DNA of 64,000 bases from Vitrella brassicaformis. Its lineage: Eukaryota > Sar > Vitrellaceae. Below the pieces are notes generated by a model, which worked only from the letters and a program-made list of their open reading frames with translations, did not search any database and had not been told where the DNA came from. Both the position numbers and the translations under genes were made by a program. Where the stretch lies: contig CDMY01000376.1 in NCBI GenBank assembly GCA_001179505.1, positions 221,267 through 285,266 on the forward strand. Direction: 5' to 3'. Below, piece by piece: positions 1 to 13,300 of this stretch. Each line of letters starts with the position of its first letter. The stretch's first letter is position 1.

Positions 1-93
1 ATGCACACGACACAGCATGGCATAGCATGGATGCACTGCACTGCACCGATGCCATGTCATATGGTATGTTTGCTGTGTGTGTCGTGCCTTCAG

Positions 94-1886
94 AGTCCAA
101 CAAGAGCGGTTTGAAGGGCGAGGGCAACTTCGCAACCGGCGAACACGGAAACAAATATATCCGGTACGAACGAACAGAGAGAGATATACACTGCATGCCA
201 TGCTCACGTTGAACCAACCAGAGGAATGCCATGCGTGTGTGTCTGTGCTGTGCGATGTGATGTGATGTGATGTGTAGTTTCGGTGTGCGCGAGCACGGCA
301 TGTCAGCGATCGTCAACGGATTGTTTGCGTACGGTGGGTTCCGCCCCTTCTGCGCCACTTTCCTCAACTTCGTCACATACGGATGGGGCGCCGTCAGACT
401 TACCGCACTCTCCAGGTAGGCGACCCATGCACTTATTTCATGGGCGCCGCGCCGTGCCGTGGGGTGTGTGGATGATGCATCCATACCATGGGTGACGGAC
501 GGTGTGGTGTCTTGTGTGTGCACTGCAGGTTTGGCGTTCTGTACATTGCCACCCACGACTCCATAGAGTTAGGCGAGGACGGACCCACACACCAGCCCAT
601 CGAGGTCAGCCAGCTGAGCTGCTTGCCTTGCTGGCTGTAGGAAGGGAAATCTGTGTGTCCATCCATCCATCCATCCATCCATGTGTGTGTGTGGTCAATC
701 AGACCATCCCGTTGATCCGCGCCACGCCCAACATGCTGATGCTCCGCCCTGCAGACGGCAACGAAACTTCCGGTCAGACAGACACACAGACACACACGTC
801 CTTCCCTTCTGCATCTGTGTGTGTGTATGTTCAGGCTCGTATGCAGTGTGGCTGGAGAATCGCACCCGCCCCAGCGTCATGGCCCTCTGCAGAGGGGGTA
901 AGAGTTAGTTGAGCTACGCATTCACCCAGCCGTCCATCCATCCATCCATCAACCCACCCATACTCACAGACGTGGCATGGCGTCTTCTATGTATGCGCGT
1001 GTGTTTCTGTCCGTCTGTCTGTCTGTCCGTCTGTCCATCCGTTCATTTCATTGATCAGCTGTGCCTCAGTTGGAGGGCAGTTCGTTCGACAAGGTGGCCC
1101 AGGGCGCCTACGTCCTGCAGGACTGGTCGGCCGGCAACACCGGCAAACGAGTGAGCGACAAAGAGCCACACACACATGCATGCATCAGCCATCGAGTGAT
1201 TGCCATGTCCTCCTCGCTCTCTGCCTCTCTCCCCATGCATCCATCGATCAGGCGTTGTTGGCTGGCTGCGGCAGCGAGTTGCACCTCGCCGTTGAAGCCA
1301 AGAAGCTGCTCATGGACAAGGGCGTCAGTGTCCGCATCGTCTCCATGCCCTGCTGGGACCTCTTCCGGGAACAGGTACACACACACACACAATTTACTTC
1401 CCCTTCCGTATTATCATATGTCGTGTGATGTGATACGTGTGGATCAGTCGGCCGAGTACCAGAAGAGCGTGATTCCGGCTGCCGACCCCAACCTGGCTCG
1501 CGTGTATTTCGAGCCGGCCTTCCCCCTGGGCTGGGAGCGCTACTTCGACGACTGGGTTGGCATGGAGACCTTCGGCGCGTCCGCACCCAAGTAACCCAAC
1601 CCGTTCTTGCAGACTCACACACGTGCAACAGGCTCATCGGGAAAGTGTGGTTGGTTGGTTGGTGTCTGTCTATCAGGAAAGACACGTGGGCAGAGTTTGG
1701 GTTCTCGGCTCCGCACATCGCCAACCTGGCCCTCAAGAAGCTCGACCTGCCCACCGTACCAGAACCAATGGGTACGTATCTGATCTGGGTGGGGGTGGGC
1801 ACACAAGCGCGCGTGTCCTGGCTAATCTCTTCTCCCCCTCTCTGCTGTGCCTGGGGTGTGTGTCTGCAGTCACCAGCCACGCCTAA
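94..1886 (+). CDS. Transketolase, 3' part (5' end outside window)
   Basis: Thiamine-diphosphate enzyme of the Calvin cycle and non-oxidative pentose phosphate pathway; it moves two-carbon ketol units between sugar phosphates. Ten exons join in phase: 94-163, 278-415, 529-604, 703-772, 835-897, 1059-1150, 1252-1374, 1448-1590, 1677-1771, 1870-1886. The product begins near [11 protein letters not shown], continues through [17 protein letters not shown] and the conserved [18 protein letters not shown] of the pyrimidine-binding domain, and ends with the C-terminal domain ([17 protein letters not shown], then [13 protein letters not shown]). The stop is TAA at 1884-1886. Bases 1-93 look like the end of an intron, so the N-terminal diphosphate-binding domain and any targeting leader lie upstream. 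Plastid or cytosolic location therefore cannot be decided. Family assignment is very secure. Confidence 0.95.
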
Positions 1887-2252
1887 ACACACATACACAT
1901 ACACACACCACTCGCACATCCACATACGTGCAGTTTGTCGCTGGCTGGCTGAAAGGGCCCGCCACATCCATGCCATGCACTGCCATGCACTCGCCCGTCC
2001 GTCTTTCTTCCTGTGTCTGTCGATTGGCTGGATTTTCGCACTGCCTGGCCGGATGATCATTCAATGTCCCCAGTTTCTCTGTGTCTGTCTCTGTTGTCTC
2101 GTCCGGTTGGCTGCCCGCCCGTGTGCACACCGTGACTGTGCGGGAGTTTTTTTCGCAAGTGACTGAATGGCCGGTTGCCTGCTGGCATGGCGTCGTATGA
2201 CTGACAAGTGGATGGATAAATGGATGGACTGCTTTCTGGTCGTTGGTGTACA

Positions 2253-2283
<31 letters not shown>

Positions 2284-4370
2284 TGTCGATTCGATGAGTG
2301 AGTGAGCAGCTATTAGGGCCGGCTGGCTGACCGCCTGGCTGCCTGCAGTGGTGCTCTCTGCTGATATGATGGCTGGCCAAGAGATATGGAGGGAAGGAGC
2401 CAGGGAGGGATGGGCTTGTTTTGAATGCACAGAAGGGACAGACAGTCAGGGGTGGACGAGGGGATGGATGGATGACTATCGCTATCGACCTAACTAACTT
2501 ACGCGGGGATTATTACGTTGACACACTGAAAGCAGCGACCACGGGGTGTGGCGGTGTTGCATTCATCTCATCCATCCCAGAAACAGGACTGATAAAGTCG
2601 GATCACGTCGTGCAGGCAGAGCGAGTCAGGGAGAGTCTCACGCGCACATACCACCACGCAAACAGCGTGGATCCACCTCACACACGCACAGATGGAGAGA
2701 GCAAGGTATGAGACAGAAACGAGGCAGCATCGGCATCATCTCCTGGCTGCCTGCCTGCCAACAAAAAAAGTGGTATTACACATCATCCATCATGGGTACA
2801 TACTGTCACCCGCCCCCATGCAAGGAAGCATCGACCGCACCGCTGGGCCGCCATAAAAGCTCCCCGTAGGCACATGTGTGGGGTGGGATACAGGCAGTAT
2901 CTGGCTGCCTGCCCGCCTGCCTGGTGGTGGTGGGTCTCCGCTTCTCACGACGGACGCCAGCAAGGACCCACATGTCAGTCATCTGTGAGCCCTTCGATCC
3001 GGCATCTTATCTTAGCAGAAGCAGAGACCCCTCACCTACCCGCCATGCACTTCACCAATACAGGCTACGAACCAGGTGCACTGCCTGGCAGTGAGGGCGC
3101 TTCCCCTACCGACACGCACCCCGACAAGGACACACAGATCGCTTGTGAGCCCCTTCCAGGATACCAATGCCCCCCAGTGCCAGGCAACACCAGAAAGAGC
3201 GAGTGTGGGTCAAGACAGAGCTCGACTCCACTGGCTGGCACGAAGGGCAGGCAGCAAGGCGGGAGATTATGTATAAGCGATAGAGTTAGACAATAGACAG
3301 ACAGACAGACAGAGCGGAGAGTTTGTCGTCATTCGACAGACGCACAACGGCAGAACCACCCACCGATCCATCGAAGGAACGAAGGAAGCTGTCGTGCGCG
3401 TCTGTCGAAAAATACTGTGTGTGTAGTGTATGTGTGTGGGATGTGGGATGAGATGACGGACGAGGGGAGAGTGGGAGGAGCTGTACACAGTCGCTTATAG
3501 CGTAGCTATGATGACAGTACATTACGGAGTCAGTGGCCACAGAAAGGTACGCAGGCACGCACACATGGGGCGGGAAAGACAGACAGACAGACACACGAAC
3601 GACCAGAAGCGAGGCGATCCGTGACAACTGAGGGCAGGTGGGCCTCTCTCTGCGTCAGACCATCCAGGCACGCAAAAACGCAAAACGCACTCACGGTGGT
3701 GGTTTGGCGGGCGGCAGCCACGAAATCACACACGATAGAAATCTCAGCAAGTCGGTCACTCACCCGCTTGATAAAGAAGCAAGAAGACCTACACGGCACG
3801 GCTCACATACACATACACACATGACGCAAGGAAAAAGATCCTGCTTCAACGCAACGTTCCCTCCACACGATACTACAAGACACGGATGGCATGCAGTGAC
3901 CTCCCCTCGTCCGTCAGCATAGCACAAGCCTCTCAACAGCCACGTACGGCACGGCAAACAGGCAGGCAGGCTGGCGGAGAGCCACCCCGTGTCGAAGTGC
4001 CAGGCCAACCAGCTGCCTGTCTGCCTGCCTGCCAGCCACTCTCCCCTCTCACCAACGCAACGTGCCCCGGTGATGAAGCCAGCCGGCACTCGTATGTGGC
4101 TAGAAACACATTCACATGCAGACTGACAGACAGACAGACAGTCACTGCCCCGCCCCTACTAAGGCGCACTCATGCACACACCCAGGATACATAGTCAGTA
4201 TGAAAGCCAAGCCACCCCACCCACACACCATCCAGACGACCGCTCGTTGATTGGATTGGCTCAGGTGAATGAGGGGTAGGGTCGAGCCAGAGGGCGGTAG
4301 AAGGGACGCTCACCTGAGAAGCCAACACACACACCAGGCAAGCAGACACGATGCATGTCATGCATGCGGG
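1887..4370. other. Convergent intergenic region, repeat-rich, no gene seen
   Basis: About 2.5 kb between the 3' ends of the transketolase and EF-hand genes. It holds a (CT)n tract at 2253-2278, GATG-type tetranucleotide runs, many GCCTGCC/CAGGCAGG words and (GACA)n runs near 3297-3312, 3580-3592 and 4127-4141. Open frames here, for example 2421-2711, show no family signature and no plausible exon chain. I see no RNA gene. Confidence 0.6.
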
Positions 4371-4922
4371 TCATTCCTCACGTCCGTCTGTGTAAGGCCT
4401 ACCGAGCACTTCGGCGCATGGGTAAGGTCCGCATCTGGTCACCCTGCCGATGTTGCGGCCGATGTATCTGTTGGGCTGCTGCAGGCGGCGCCTGCGGCCC
4501 TTGCTCGTGTCCTCAGCCACCTCGCGCTCGAAGGGCGCGCTGAAGACCACCTTGCCGTCGGCGTCCGTGATGGCGTAGCCATCAAGGTCGACGGTCAGCT
4601 TCGAGCCGCCCGACAGGTGCAGCGTCGTGGTGTTGTCGGTGCGGGTGATGAAGTCGATGCGATACAGATTCTCGGCGTTCTCGCCAACCTGAAGGGAAAT
4701 CACCCAGTGCATCCACCCGGAGGGTTATGTGCTTGCGGCTGTGTAGGTGTGTGGGTACCGGTATGATGACGGTCTCGACTGTCTCGAAGTCGGTGAGAGG
4801 GGAGGTCAAGAAGTCCCCCAGGTTGAAGCGGTCGCGGGCCGACCGGGTCCGGATGGGCACCTGCTTGCCCTTCACCATCAGAACGTTGGCGTCGTTGACA
4901 GAGGTATCCTTCATCACTGCAC

Positions 4923-4953
<31 letters not shown>

Positions 4954-5445
4954 ATGAGAGTGCGTTCACAGTGCCTCCTGCATCACATGCGTACCTGAGA
5001 TGCCGGCAATGACGAGAAGCAGGACGATGGCGAGCGTGACGAGGTAGCCGATGCCCATGGCGGCAATCCCGCGCCACAGCTTCCTGTTGGTCTTCTGCTC
5101 ACTCACCATCTGCACACATCACAAAACACACAACACACAACACAATGTGTCTCATGCGTGTGGGAGAGATCTCGCACGTGATCCCTTCCGCCTGCCCTCC
5201 CTCACCTGCTTGGCGGCTCTGGCAACCTCCTCGAGCGAAAACTGACCCGAGCCATCCGAGTCCCACGACTGTCAGAACGCACGCACACAAGACAGGACGT
5301 TGACGACGTTCCTTCGCCCTCCTTCTGTCCTTTCATGTGCGTGGCGTACCTTGAGGATGTTGACTATCCGGTCGGATTCTCCTCCGCTGCCCACAGCCAC
5401 CTTGAAGGCTTCAGTACGGGTGCTTGGAGGCTCCACTTTGGCCAT
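4371..5445 (-). CDS. EF-hand single-pass membrane protein
   Basis: Predicted 249 aa from five exons: 5350-5445, 5206-5268, 4995-5109, 4759-4916, 4371-4688, all in phase with GT-AG borders. The ATG at 5445 gives MAKVEPPSTRTEAFK. Exons 1-2 encode one EF-hand loop, DSDGSGQFSLEE, with acidic residues at the calcium positions. Exon 3 encodes a basic stretch, then one hydrophobic membrane segment (GYLVTLAIVLLLVIAGIS). About 150 residues follow, likely on the lumenal or outer side, rich in Thr/Asp/Gly and ending in an RRRRLQQ segment and a short tail. A calcium-responsive membrane protein is an inference from one EF-hand plus one membrane helix; I do not recognise the C-terminal domain. The intron before exon 4 carries a long (TG)n tract in transcript sense. 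Confidence 0.8.
4918..4953. repeat. (CA)n microsatellite inside an intron
   Basis: About 36 bp of nearly pure CA on the + strand. It is the TG tract next to the 3' splice site of the intron before exon 4 of the minus-strand EF-hand gene. Confidence 0.9.
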
Positions 5446-5710
5446 CGTCGCTGGTTGATGCGACACGTCAGATGCGATTGATTCTAAGTGTTTGAAGGGT
5501 GATGCGGAAACGCTGACAGACCGTTGGGTGATGGGGAAACTCACAGAACGCTTCGAATGACTTGCGCAAGGAAAGGAACCTGAGAAGGGTAATGTGAGCT
5601 CACGATCGCGAATCTCGACGAAAAGCCAACAGCTCGCAACCGAAAAAGCCAATCCGACAAATTGCTGGGGCTTTGACGTCGCTCGCAGTCGATTTGTTCC
5701 AAAATACGTG
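5446..5710. promoter_or_regulatory. Divergent promoter region, EF-hand gene / PUB gene
   Basis: 265 bp separate the two outward-facing start codons (5445 on minus, 5711 on plus), so both promoters and 5' UTRs must lie here or in leader introns. It is less repetitive than the convergent spacers. I could not identify a TATA box or other core element with confidence. Confidence 0.5.
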
Positions 5711-8700
5711 ATGCAGAGGCCGGAGGCTCTCGTGTGCGCCATTGTTGAGGAGATCCTCCGGTCTCTGGGTGTCCCTGGTGGCTCACAGGACAAAGCACAG
5801 GTGGGCAGAGGCGGCTCAGAGCAGCGCAGCACCAGCTGCCACGGTCTGCAGAAGAAAAGATCCCAGAACATCGTCTCATATGGTGCTCTCCATGCAATGC
5901 ATTCGATGTAGGGGCCCTTGGGCCAGCTCGAGGGCTGTTTGAGCCGGCTCAAGGTCATTCTGGTCAATGCCAATGAGAAGGAGGACGACAAGTACGTAAG
6001 CCCAGCCCGCATCGGTGCATGATGCATGCCGGGACGTGTTTGCCATTGCCCTTTCGCAGGTATCGCAGGATCCGCCACTCCAATGCGGCATTCCACTCGT
6101 CGGTCGGCAGATGGAAGGTCAGCCAGCCGGCCAGACAGCCAGGGAGCCAGCGAGACACTACAAGGAGACGGCGTCCCTGTTGTATTGCTTGTCGGCTCCT
6201 CTACCATGCAGACTGCTGTATCGTTCCTCAAGAGTGCTGGCTTCCAAGATGTGACGCTGGTGCGCAGAGAGAGGCCTCCACACACGCCGAGAGAGGTCCA
6301 TCCACCATTGATTGCATGGCATATATGCGTGTAGGATGGGGAGGCCGTGCTGAGGATGCCATTCCGGCTGCCGTCGTCCGTCATGAGCTTCTTCGTCAAG
6401 CCCATCGATGCAGCCCTCGCCAGCATTGCTGACAAAGCCGATGGGGCGACGACTGCCTTGCCCGTTCCTCAGGCCATGACGGACTCGTCCACCTGCATAT
6501 CGCGGCGACAGACCACTGAAGACTCCCTGGTGCCAAGCGATGCTTCACCACTTATCGACAGAGAGGCGAAGGCCCCAATGAAGGAGGAGCCCACATCTGG
6601 GGCACAGGAGGCTGACGAGGGGACAACAGTACCTGATGCACCGGCTGAAGCTGCCGAGAGAGAGCCGGTGGCCGTTGCTGCTGACGAGACACGCGAGCCC
6701 GAATGCCGTGAGAAGATATCCCCACACAAGCCTCCCTCAGTCCCGATGCTACCAAAGTACATGGAGGCTAATGTGACCAAGGCCGCCACACAGAGACCGG
6801 AGGGAGGAAGTCCACCTGTGTCGAAGAGGGGCGGAAGGGGAGGGGCGCGGCAGCACCAGGGGGACAGACCTAAGGGCGGCCCCCCTCCCCAACTGCCATC
6901 CTGGAGCGTGCGAGGCAATATGCACATCAGCGGCAGGAGCGGACGGAGGAAGAGACAGGAGAGAGCTGCTCAGGAGATGATGGCCAATGTGGAGAGGCAG
7001 CAGTGCCGCTCTTGTGGAAGGAACTTCCACCCTGGTGAGAGACGGAAGAGAAGCGCCGACATAGTATGCTCGTTTCTGTCTCTTTTTCTGTTATGTGAAC
7101 AGAGGTCTTCCGCGTGCATGCGGCCAAGTGTCGGGGAGGCAAGAAGAGATCACAAGACAGGCGACCGGCAGGAAGGAGTGCGGGGGTGAGAGAGACAGTG
7201 TCCTGACAATGTCCACCGAATATTGTGTGTCCGTTTGGCACGTCAGTTTGACGACTTTCGTCATTATCTGAGGGGCACCCCCGCCCAGGAATTCTTGGAA
7301 GTGATCCACGAGGAGCAGACGTGTCTCAAGGTCCTCCGCGCCCAGCACAAGGCGCGCATGAAGGAACTCTTCCCCGAGAGCTTCCTGCCACCACCCGCAG
7401 CTGAAACAAAGAAGCCTCCTGCCGTCACTGATGAGCCGCAACTGCTTCCCGTGGCTGCTGTGACAAACCCCTGGGATTATGCCGGCTCTCTTACACCAAA
7501 GCCTGATCTTTCCACTCAGCAAGAAGAGGGCATTGAAGAGTATGGAAGAGACAATATGATCGAGTGTGCGGCGGATGACGAGCAGCATGAGGAGGCTATA
7601 ATTGAGCTGGGGAATGATGAAGGTGATGCATCGTCCCCGATAGTTGACTTGCAGAGCGACTCGGAAGATGGGTCAGGGGAAGACAACGACACAAGCCTCC
7701 ACGAAGAAGATATGAAGGCAGACGCTGCTCCCCTGCTGCACGAGCCAGTCAGTGAGGCCCAGCCGAACAGGGACATCAACAGCGACACACGGACCGCTTC
7801 CAAAGAAGACCAAAACGCTGATGAGGACGAGCTGCAGCAGATCGAGCCACAAGATGAAAGCGACCAAGGCCCTTCGGGCAAGATCTCGCTAGCCGACAGC
7901 AACGCCCCAGCTCACCAGCTCGAGATGGAAAGCAAAAACACTCTTGAGGAGAAGGAGCAAAGCTCGACCAAAGAGGTCCCTTGTCCTTTTGTTTGCGATT
8001 TGAATGCTCCGCCAGCTGCTCATCATCAGTCTTGGCGAGACATGATCCCGATGCGGTCAAATTTGTACCCCAAGAAGCGGCCGCCTCGTCTTACGGCCAA
8101 GAAGCATTACAGCTTCGACCCCTTCACCGACTCACGGCCGACCCCCATCAGCAGGCGGACGAGCCATCTGGGAAAGGCCGAGACAGAGTCGCTGCAGTCA
8201 GCCGCAGCATTGGGGGACGAGGAGGTCGGCCGATCCTCTGATGCCGAATCACCAGCCGAAGACCTTGTGGCAGAGACGAAGGTGGCGAAGGAGGAGAATC
8301 CTGAGACACATACCCCCCGCTTCAAGACTCAGCGCCCCACCCGTGAACTAGATGTGGAGTCAAACGGAGAAGCGGCTGGTGATTCGGAGTCTCAGCCGGG
8401 TGTGTCTGCCCCAGACGGATGCACTGGACAAGAGCCGGGCGTGCAGTCCCATTCTGAGGGAAATGCTAGGCGAGAACCAACACCAAAGGATGAGGCACCC
8501 CCGCCCACGATCTCTCTGCTGCCGCCTCCCTACACCAAGACACATGCCCACCTGCGGCCACGAAGGGTGCAGACGGTCTCCTTTGCTGAAAAGGTTGTCA
8601 CGACGGAGCCCCTCCTACACCACTATACCAACGTAGAGAAGGGCAAAGAGGCAGAAGAGCCGCAGAAGCAACCGCCGAGGGAAGAGCATCGGACCCCTGC

Positions 8701-9653
8701 CCCTCCTCAGCAAGGCCCGGTGGCGGCCGAGGAGACCTGGCGAGGCTTTGACGATCCCGAAACGGAAGAACGGAAGCCCCATACCGCTGCGTACACGAGA
8801 CGGACAAACTCTGCGGCCGATGTCCCCTCATTGCAACAGCGGCTCCACCCTCGGCCTCTCTCAGCCACCAACGGCCGAGCCACTCCTGCCATCTGGCCAC
8901 TTTGCATAAGCCAGCCTCTGCACAGGGATGGATCCGGGGCTGAGTCGCTATATGCGGCAACGCAGATCCGTGTGCAGCATCCGTGGGGTCCAAAGGTGTC
9001 GAGGCCAGCCAGGTCGGTGTCACGCGAGCGGAGGAGGGGGTCGTTCCATGGGAGGGGGAGGAGCAGGCTACAGCGACTTGCACAGAGGAGGTGAGACACG
9101 CACCTTGCTCATCCGTGCCTTCGTGCGTGTGTGCTCTCTGCTGGCGTGTGTCTACAGGAACGAGCTGATGTTGCGATGCTCGCAAGCACAGAACAGGGTG
9201 AGCCCCATCCGTCTATCATCCATGCGGCCACACATAATCGATCCATCTGCCGTTTAGCAGGTGCAGGAGTCAGCGGCAGAGAGCGCGACAGAGTCTGTCT
9301 CGAGGCCCAACGAGGATGCAGTCGTCACATCATCAGACGAACACCACAATCCCCCTCGCAAGGATCATGTCTCACCCCTTCCTGCCCAAGAGCCGCCGGA
9401 CAAGAGGGAGGAGGACCCTGACGATCCACTGGGGTGGGGCGGCGAATTCGACCACTTCCTTGGCCCATGCGGGCCCCGCGGCTTGAAGCATCGCATCACG
9501 CGTGACGACGGCAAGAGCAAAGCGACAGGAGGCGCCACCACCAGCAGCAGCAACAGCTACTTGAGCCAAACCAAGACTCTGAGCAGACAAGGAAAAAGAG
9601 CGGCGGGTGGTGTCGCTGCGAGGAAGATGTCGCTGCTGCGCCGCAAGTTCTGA
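5711..9653 (+). CDS. PUB-domain and C2HC zinc-finger protein, long disordered tail
   Basis: Predicted 1134 aa, nine exons: 5711-5800, 5912-5991, 6060-6117, 6143-6259, 6335-7034, 7103-7185, 7247-9090, 9158-9197, 9261-9653; the total is divisible by three. The N-terminal ~130 residues match a PUB/PUG fold: ILVNANEKEDDKYRRIRHSN, then AAFHSSVG, SFLKSAGFQDV and VLRMPFRLPSS. PUB domains usually bind the tail of the p97/Cdc48 ATPase. A C2HC finger spans exons 5-6: CRSCGRNFHP, then EVFRVHAAKC, with cysteines and histidine in place. Then come FDDFRHYLRGTPAQEFLEVI and a conserved-looking helix, followed by ~650 low-complexity acidic, Pro- and Arg-rich residues. The start is the first in-frame ATG before the PUB core. 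A ubiquitin/p97-linked adaptor role is inferred from the domain, not shown. Confidence 0.8.
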
Positions 9654-10319
9654 CGGCTGTTTGTGGTGCTTATGCGTGTGTTCGTGTGAACGCATGGGAC
9701 GCTCATTCCCGTAGCAGCGATGTGAAGGGACCCAATTTCGTGACGATTGATCATCCTCCCTTCACATTGACCCTCAGTGGCATGTCTCTGGCCGTCATGT
9801 CCAATACAATTGATAGCACGAGAAAACGCGCGTCCACTTGCTCAGCAGCCCACAGACTCTCATCAGATTCTCACGTGTGGATGCGCGCACAAGCCTTCCT
9901 TGCATGCAAACTTTAGTTCTTTTGCCATCATGGCTTCAAAGGATGAGACACATGAGCAAGTCGGCTGATAGATAGCGGCCTTTGCGCTACATCCGCCCGG
10001 CACGCACACGCAGCCAGCCAGCCAGCCAGCCATTTATCTACCAGCCGATGGATGGATGGACGGATGGAAGCAGTGACACCACTTCACTTCATGCACAAAC
10101 GAGCAAGCCAACAGAACGAAGCAAGACTCGACAGCACAAGAAGACTTGACTCACACAGACAAAGAGAAAGCCTCAATCCCACCGAGCAATTTTGAGGGGT
10201 ACAAGCGCAGCCCGCAGCGCATGAGGCGACAAGTGATCGCTCTCCTCACCCATAACTCTATCGATCCACCTTGCCCACATTGCCCCCCACCCACCCCCAC
10301 CGACCCACCAACACACCAT
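9654..10319. other. Convergent spacer, no gene seen
   Basis: About 670 bp between the stop codons of two converging genes. It contains CAGC tetranucleotide repeats near 10010-10032 and GATG runs near 10047-10070. It probably holds both 3' UTRs; no coding or RNA signature was found. Confidence 0.5.
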
Positions 10320-13300
10320 TCACCGGAGAAATGCTCTGCTGACGTCATCCCTGACCTCGACATCTGGGCCGTTCATATTGTTCTGCCCCGACGGCCCTTG
10401 CCCCTGGCTCACCTTGAACTCGTGCAGCGGACTGATCGTTGGCGTGATCGGCTCCTGCTGCCGGTGCTGGTGCTGATGCTGCTGGTGCTGCTGCTGACGA
10501 ACACCCTTCCCCTGTGGTGCTGCATGTGGGTTATGTGGATGATGGGCACCACCAGCAGCAGCGTGTGTCATCTTGAAGGTGAGCAGAGGTGGAGGGTGCC
10601 GCCGGTGGTGCAGTGTGTTGCCGATCTCCAGACCCAGCGCGTCCACGGGGTCGTTCTCCATCATTTGGTGTGTCTCCTCTGGGATGTCGAGGGCCCTCCA
10701 CATCCAGCTGTGCTGGTCGATCAGCTGGTACACCACCTGCTGCGTGTCGACGTCAATGCTCGTGGCCCAACGCGACAGTGGCAGCTGACCCCACTTGGCC
10801 GCAAACATGGGGGCCGGCTTGAGGCTTGATGACGGTCCAGGTCCAGACGCAGACCCAGGAGAGGAAGAGGTCTTCTGGTCTGTTTGGTCAAGGAAACCTT
10901 CGCGAACTGGCGACCAGTGAGGGTCGTGGGAGACGGGTGGCGAGTCGGCGCCCTGCGAGCACCCCGTGCTGCTGTGGATGAACATGCACTCACTGGAGCA
11001 GAAATCACGAACCACACTCCCACACGACTGAACAGACAGAGACACAGCAAAAGCCAGAGTGACATGCATCAACACCATCTTTGCCCTATCGCCCTTCCTG
11101 GCTTGCCTACCCCAGCACACGTCTTCCAGTCGTCCCTTGCGGGCGGCAGCATGATGCTGTGGCGTCGCTGGAAACACGGACGCAGGTGAAAATACGTCTC
11201 GGACAAATCCTGGGTCATTCGTGAAGCCGCAAACAAACACATCAAAGAGGATGAGATATGCGAAGGATCATCTGCTTACCGCCGGCTCGACGTGTTCAGG
11301 ATCAAAAATCCCCGGTGCCAGGAAGAAGTGCAGTCTCTCATACTCCTTCATGGGCTCCTCCCGGCACAAACCCGCCCCACAATGCCCCGGCCAGCTCCGC
11401 CTTCTGTAAACCCCCACGGCTTCCTCACGCAGCATCTTAAGCTTGTCCTCAACCTCCTCCATACCATTCTTCTCGCCAAAGACGTGCAGCAGAGACATCT
11501 TCTCGGGCGGCGGCGGGCCCTCGAGGTCACGCGGCGCACCGCCCATCGTCATCAGCTCCATCGGCTCACCCTTTGGCCGCACCCGACGAGCATACCCACC
11601 GAGGCCCACCCGTCGTTTCGCCGATTGTGCCGCCTGCACGGACGCCCACTTCTGTGCGGCAACCTCACAGACCGCCCGAAGGCTGTCGGTGGCGTCATTG
11701 AATGGAGGGGCAAGTCTTGGCGGAGGCGGGCCGTGAATCTCGGCCTCCAGCTTCGCGACTGAGGCGGCGTTCTCCGGCCCGTTTGAAGGCTGCCGCCGCA
11801 TGTGGGTGGGGATGCATGCAAGCAGCTTAGTGGGGATGGCGATGTTGTGCTTGGACGCCTGGAGGATAACCGCATAGGCGCACGCGAGGAGCCGGTTGGT
11901 GAGGGCGGGGATGGCCGAGTTGAGTATGGAGGAGCCGGCCTGGATGGTGGGCGCGATCAAGTGAAGACCGCCGACCGGCTTGGCCGCCTGCACGGTAATG
12001 GATATGATCCGCTCCAGGATGTTGACGCCGTGCTCGCCCGAGTGGGGCAGGAACTCTTCCTGGATGGTCGAGGCGCTCAGATATGGGTCGGAAAGCAGCA
12101 CAACCACCAGAGACGGCAGCCGGTTGGCGAGCTCGAGGTACATGGTGGGGAGGCTCCGCGGCCCCATGACGCTCTCGGCTTGTCTGGTTGGGGGAGGCTT
12201 GAGGCCGCCGGTTTGCTCCATCCTCTGGGGGTTCGTGGTTCTCTCCTCGAAGTCGGCATAGTCCTTGATGGCATACATGATGCGTGAGAGCTGCTTGAGG
12301 ATGATGACAACCGCACAGGGCACCAGGTAGTCTCGATCCACATTCATGATCTTGAAGTTGTGCTGGCCCGGCGTCTCGCCGTCGTAGAAGCTCTTCTTCT
12401 TGAGCGACGGCGAGGACGGATTGGAGTTGTCCGTCGATGTGCTGGGAGCCCTTAGCGACTCGCATGTCGACCCAGGGTTGCTCCGCCACTCCTTGCAAGG
12501 GTGTTGCCGGTCCTCGCCAAGATGCCACATAAGCGACCGGTGTGCTACGCCGTCAATGTATGGCGGGAGGAGGTAGAGCAGGCAGTCGAGGAGATCGCGC
12601 GACAGAGCCAGGTGGTTGTTCTCGTGCACGGTGGGGATGTGAATCAGAGGGCACGGCCGGATAGTCGACACGTAACTCTCAAACGAGTTGGTCGACGCTG
12701 TCCCTTCCTTGGGCGACCCCGTTGCCTCGACAGAGCCCTGTGAGCCCGACCGTGTAGTGACAGTCGCGTCGGACCCCCTCCTCTGCCCCTTTTCGCGCGC
12801 CGCTCTTATACCCCCAGTGGAAAGCGGCCCGTTCTTGTTGAGGAACTCAACTCTTTGCAGGCTGAAGCCGTCGTAGCCGTCGGTGTAGGGGTCTGTCTTC
12901 TCCATATACCGCAGCTCCATGTCAAGCGAATGAAGGAGCAATAGAAGCAGGGTCCGAGGAAGACCGACGTCACACAACGTGTCCAGGACCTGCATACACG
13001 GCGGGAGGATCGGAGACAGGGTGTGTATGTGTCTCCGCCTGTGTGACTGTGTGTATTGTGTGTCTCACTTACCCTTGGCGGGCCGAAGTGAATGATCTTG
13101 AGGAGCAGGGCCGAGGCGAGTCCTCTTATCTCGATGGGGGCATTGAAGTCGCCGAAAGCGCTAAGGATGTCGGGCAGACACACATCTGCCAGACGGGTGG
13201 TAAGCTTCTGCCCACCATATGTCTCATCGATCTGCAAACAAGACAAGCACAGCCGGCGAAGCCCCTTCTCTCAGGCTGTCTTCTCGCCATTTCTCCTTTC

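Noticed and set aside
2421-2711. 96-residue open frame on the plus strand in the first spacer
   Set aside because: No family motif, no exon partners in phase and repeats at both ends; it sits in a convergent 3' region.
11443-11762. Plus-strand frames opposite the unknown Q/H-rich gene
   Set aside because: Arg/Pro-rich antisense composition; the minus reading is continuous for 570 codons.
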